From: Ctenosaura bakeri
Taxonomy: Eukaryota; Chordata; Lepidosauria; Squamata; Iguanidae
Assembly: GCA_948474755.1 (NCBI GenBank)
Contig: CAOLHI010000738.1
Span: forward strand, 62,001 to 126,000
Direction of reading: 5' to 3'
Length of the DNA: 64,000 bases
Position 1 is the first letter of the stretch, and every line of letters starts with the position of its first letter. A program made the translations under genes and the position numbers. Below the pieces are notes generated by a model, which saw nothing but the letters and a program-made list of their open reading frames with translations, made no database searches and was not told the DNA's origin. Positions 27,301 to 33,300 of the stretch are shown in pieces.

Positions 27301-30300
27301 TTGATAGTTTTTATTTGTTTTGTATCTCTTCTAGAACAGATTTCCAACACTACAACTCCCTTCTAAGTACTTTCTAAGACAGTATTATTTCAGTAAAAAA
27401 TAGCTCCAAAACATTTAAAATCCATAGTTAGGACAGTGGTACTCCACTTAAAAAACTGTCACCTTTGAAAATCACAAGATTTTTATTTATTATCCTACAT
27501 CGCAATCTGTCCACTTACTAATCATGCTTAGAGCATACTGGCTTTTTGCTTTTTAATCCAAGAAGTAACATACACAAGCCTGGAACCCAGCAGCCCAATG
27601 CTCTAAAGCTACTAAGGGAGGAGTGGCACTGAGGGAGGACTCTTCCCACACGAAATGCACAGACCAAATATTAGATCCATAATCCCCAACACTTAGATCC
27701 AGGTTCAGCAGGGGAAAAATAGCACTCTTGCGTACACCCATTTCCCAATATCACATCTGGCATGAAGAGATTGAGCCAGACTTTCTAAAAACTACTTGAT
27801 ACTAGCCACAAGACACAATCTTGTATCTTTCGAAGTCCATGAACATTCAATGAGGTAATTTCATTCTGTAGTAATGATCAATCTTACCTTCCACAGGCAA
27901 TTTGTGTGACAATGTTCCCCATGAGTTCAAAAACTTTTCTTGGGTTTATCTCATGGCCAGTAGAGTTATGGCCTAATTGCCCATAGCCTCCAGCTCCAAA
28001 AGTAAACACCCCACCTTCCTTAAAAAAAAATAACTGACATTAGTATGCAACTTGTTGATTGCTTTATTCTGTAAACAGATTGTCAGTCACAACCAGGGGA
28101 AGAGACATATCTGCATTGCATGTATAAAAACAAATAGACATAGCACAGAGCTAAACAATTTATCTTGGTTAAACACCCTTTGATGTAAAGGGGGTTATAA
28201 ATAAACGTTGATGTTGTTGCTGCTGTTGTTGTTATTATTACGACTTTATTGTTTTCACTTCCATGTTTATTTCAATGAAAACTTTCAGAACTCCTAAGGC
28301 TGTTTGAAACAGTTTGTAAAAGGTATACAACATTAATTTCTCCACACTGTTAACTGAAGTAAGCGCTCAGGTTTGATACTAAAACCTTATAGATGTTACT
28401 ACCTGGTATTCACTATGAAAAAGAACTGAATGGTATTAATAAAAAGCAAACAAAATTAAATTCATGCTTACAGATAAATTCCAAATTGAAATACATATTA
28501 ACAGCTATTTAATTCAAGCTAAGTACATCATATTACATTAGGAAGCACAAGATTATAAATGTACTCTGCCCTTAGCAAAAGAAGACATCCATCACTATAG
28601 CAGCACCCCCCCCCCGCCCCATGATGACTAAACACATGCTAGATGCAAAAGAATCTTTCTGACACGGCTTATACAGCTCTGAAGCAATATAAACACAACC
28701 TCTCCTTTCTCTTTCCCTTTGTCAACAAGTCAGTACTAATTTACACATTGTATTTAAGACAGTCTCAATTTCTTTTATTCTAGTTCATGCACTGAAGATC
28801 AGCGCAAAACATGATTCATTGACTTGGAAAGGTTAACATACAAATCAACCTACAGATGAAGACTGAAATGTTGTGATAAGGTGAGAAGAGCTAACAGCAA
28901 AACAAATGGCAGTACATCCGTCTTCAATGGATGTAGGATTGGAACACCACACCCTCAGCAGTTGTGGCTGGTGCTTCCCATATGTGTGCGACAGAAAATC
29001 CCCAGGTTTTAGACTGTTTTCAAGGAGTATTAAAAGTGTTGAACATATCTAGTACAAAGTTTTAGCTCCTTGGAGAGCTCCTTTTAAGTCTATCCTAAAA
29101 ACTGGAGTAGATTCACCATCCTGCTGACATGGAAGCCACCAGCCATCACTGGCCCTTCTTATTCTTAGCTTTATTTATATCCTGCCTTTTTGCTAAGAGT
29201 GGAACTCAAGGTGACTTACATGTTAAAAAATTCACAATCAAAAACATACAAAAAGTCAATATTATGACATAATTAAGCACAGTGAGGTCATTAATCAGGC
29301 ACAACTGTCTTTCAGAGTTGAGCTGCAAGATAAATCCTCAAAGTTTTTGCTAAACAGTGTTTGAAAATAATGAAAAATAATGACTAGATTCCTAGCCCAT
29401 TCCCCCTGCATTTCCCAATGATAGATACATCAGGCTTGAAAAATGGCCCTAGGACTGTCAGGCCAGTTGGGACTTTGCCCACATCTTCTCCAATTAGGCA
29501 GAGTGTGGCATGAGCAAAAGTACCCAACCTATCAGCCAGGGAGCTGACAACCTCAGGGAAAGGGCCAAAACTCCTGATGTAACCCAGCCCACTTTCCCAT
29601 GCCTAGATTAGAAACAAGAATCACGACAGGAATATTGGGCTAATAAAGGTTCAGTCTCACACAAAGGTACTGCATTTAAGTATTACAGTTCAGCAGTTAA
29701 CCTCACTCCTTTAAGCAGCAGCCCTAGGTTGTTGTTTTTATGTATGTTGTTATTACGCAGAAGCCCTAGTATTACTGACTGCTAAACCCTACACTACTGA
29801 AGCAGTCAGTTTACAGGTAAAAAGTCATCAAGAGCTACCATGTTCCTTACCGTTAATCCGCAAACCAACACCTAAAATGAACAGCACAAAAGACACAGCT
29901 GATTTTAACATGAAAAGGAATAACATAATTGATACATGTGTCACAGTTTTCCTAGTACTGTACCTTTGTAAGAGCTGCTGTATGGTCTTCTCCACAAGAA
30001 ATGTAAACAATTTTTTGTGATCTTAGTGACTTTAGAAGATTGGGAACATATCTGTCTGAAAATCATAACAGTTCAGGACATGTAATATATGTTTTGTAAC
30101 AATTTTTACACATATGTACACTTTTTATTAAAACATTCAACTACAAATCTATATTGAAATCTATACTGTTTGGTAACTATGCCACTGTAGATGGGTTGAA
30201 GGACACTCCTAGAGCTGTAGGAAAAACACTGGGGGCATGGGACAGCGTGGAAAGAAAAGCAACATTATCAATGGCAGGGAAAGACTGCCAGCTATGAGCC

Positions 30301-33300
30301 GCCCATTTCTCCAAAACCTGCCTTCCAAGGTTGTCTGTCCAAGGAGCGCAAAGTTGGCTTGTTTGTTTAGAGTATTTATAAGCTGCTAGGACAGTCACTC
30401 ATCCCATGGCACAAGTCAGCCTTCTCAGAACCATGACTTCAAGAACCCAAGGCACACATCAGAGAAAGATTGCTTAGAGCTAGCATCTATTCTCCTCTTA
30501 TAAAGGACAACTCTGCCTTCCTGTCCTGTGAACTGTGTAACCTACCACCCATGATATTCTTCAAACACTTTTTCATTCAAACACTGACAGAGAAGGAAGA
30601 AAGCACATCCAGTTAGCCTGGCAGGATAAGAATGTCAGAGGAGGAGTGGGGTCCTAATGATTTCCACTGATTTAGAGTGTGGACTCCTTCTGATTCCAGT
30701 TGGCACCCAATGATTAATCTAATGATTAACCCAATCGTTGTGGATTACTCCTCCGTGCCATCCCAAGAATAGGCAAGCAGACTGTACCAGCTGGTTTCTG
30801 ACCTTAGTTTATCTATGGCCATTTCCACATCACACTGTTGCAGTGATATTATTCCTTTTTCAACATCCTGTGGAATTCTGGGGTTTGTAGTTTACTGAAG
30901 CCAAAGAGCTCTCTAGGTAAGAATTCTAAATGCCCTCCCTAAACTGCAAACCGCAGGATTCCACAGGATGTTGAAAAGGGAATAATAGCACTATAACAGT
31001 GTAGTACTGAAATGGCCTATCACTATTTTATAAAGGCACTTTGTTACACTGCAGTATTTCAAATTCCACAGAAGTTAAATATATAGAACAGTTGCATACC
31101 ATGAGAACCAGATTTTACTTCAGTAATTTTCTGTGGTTTAGTAAGTTTCCAATACAACAATACAAATAATCTGTACAGAAGTGAACAAAGAAGCATATTT
31201 CATCTTTTCCATAAAAAGCAAGCAAAAAAAAAATCATAAAAACTATAGGGAAACAGTTAGTTAAATTTTGTATATTTACCATTTTCATCATTAAGACCAA
31301 GTTGGCCAAATTTGTTACGACCCCACCCAAAGACAGCTCCAGAAAGCGTAAGTACAAAGCTATGTGCCCCTCCGGCTGCAATTTGTCCAAAAGGTATCCC
31401 TAATAAAGATTTAATCAGCTGTGGAGATGTCTGCTTTTTACAGTCGTAACCTAAACCTAGTTGACCATGTTTGTTCTGTCCCCAAGAAAACACTTCACTT
31501 CCTGTTGGAGAAAAAGAAAAAAAAATACATATTTCAGACTGCAAGAATTTGTGCCATTTTAAGAGTCCAATGATTCCATTAGCTTATATCACAGAATTCA
31601 AACAGCAGAAAGCAACATTAAGCAGAATATAAAATACTCCAAAACTGCAAACAAAAATATGCTACTGGGATTCATTTTCACAACAGAGCAGACAAAGACT
31701 TTTACATGACCATCACTCAAGAAGCCATAATTTAAGAGAATTTTCCAAAACCCTTATTTTAATATATACGAAACAGAAATAGTGGTGGGGAACACAACAG
31801 AAATGCAAGAGTAAAGAAACTTTTAAATAACCCAAAGAAAGAAGAGAAAAAAATATATAATACTCTTATTGTCCAATTTTAATTTTCTTAACACAAGCTA
31901 AACTATCAGAGACATTATGTTTTACTGCATAGGATCTTTTAATGTAGCCTTTCTTGACAGTGCAACATATTTTAAAACTGAACAGAATTTACATATTTTA
32001 AAATTATACTGAATACACAAACAACCCAGAGAGACTGATTACCTTTGGATAGTGCAAGTGAATGATAGTAACCACAGGCAACTTGCACTATTTGGACATC
32101 AGACAAGCTTTTAATGTTTCTATGGAAACAAGAAATAATTAGACAGGCAGTCTTTCCACAAAATATTACAAAGCATAACACATTTTTTCTCTTAAGGAAA
32201 CATACAGAAGTGCATCTTACCTGCTTACAGATAATGGCCTGGCTGAGATTAAATGGGAAACTACAGTTTCCCAATTTGTAAATAAGATATGTTGAGCACT
32301 GGACTCATTTATCCCCCTGTTTCTCCTCTTTAGGAACACAGGAAGCTGCCTTTTTGTTTCAGACCATTGGTTCATCTAATCTAGTACTGGCAACTATGAC
32401 CAGCAACAGCTCTCCAGAGCTTCCAATAGGATCCTATTACGAGATATTTGGAGGCTTCTGGCAATTTCCCATTCAACGGCTAAACCAGACCCCACTTAGC
32501 TTCTGAAACCAGATGAGAGTGGATGTGTTCAAGGTGTCATGGTGAGTTTCCAATTTCAATTAACAACAATTCGTAGCCTAAGCAGACAAATTGCGGTTTG
32601 TTTGAATTCTAGTTAGAGAACAATCAAGGATCTGAAATGACCACTTGATCCTGGACAATTTCACTAAGTGGAATTTAAACAAACCATAATTCAGTACATT
32701 CAGAAATCATGGAGAACTAATTTGTTTTAACACTAGAAGTGAACACGTTCAATTGCCTCCCTGTAGGTATTAAAGGGGAGAGTGGAGCTGTAGATACAGA
32801 ATCTGAGGCTCATCACAGTTCATATGCATAGAAGTTTATCATGTGTTCTCTTGATCTAAACTAGGCCATTGTGGCTAAAGTTAATTTAAAGAAAGCATTT
32901 ATAATTTATCAGATTTATATGTACATGCTACTCTGTAACATCTACTCTTTAAATAACATCTAGGAAGAACGAAAACATTTTCCTTGAAAAGCCAAATGTA
33001 AAGGATTTAGACAACTAACTTCCTCTTAAATCTGTAAAGTTTAAAAGGGGAGTATCTGAAATACTCAAAAAAACTGATTAATCAACAATAAGAATACAAA
33101 TACTGCTACCTCAAATGGAGCTTCCATCTTCCCACGGCCCCAAGAGGAGCCCTCCATTCCAATTCTATGCCATACTGCAAATTGCTTTTGAAGTCGCTCC
33201 AAGTTAACATATAACTTGCAATATGCCATTAGGCTGAGCCCACTAAGCATGTGAAGCTAGTCAGACACTTCTCTAGACTGCAGCCACCGACTGTGATCCA

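Larger units (their letters stand above)
24655..27887 (-). other. HERC4 introns 9, 8 and 7
   Basis: Intron 9 (24,655-25,769) has the transposon-end repeat at 24,815-24,950. Intron 8 (25,847-26,288) shows nothing. Intron 7 (26,450-27,887) has only a T-run at 26,976-26,989. Confidence 0.75.
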
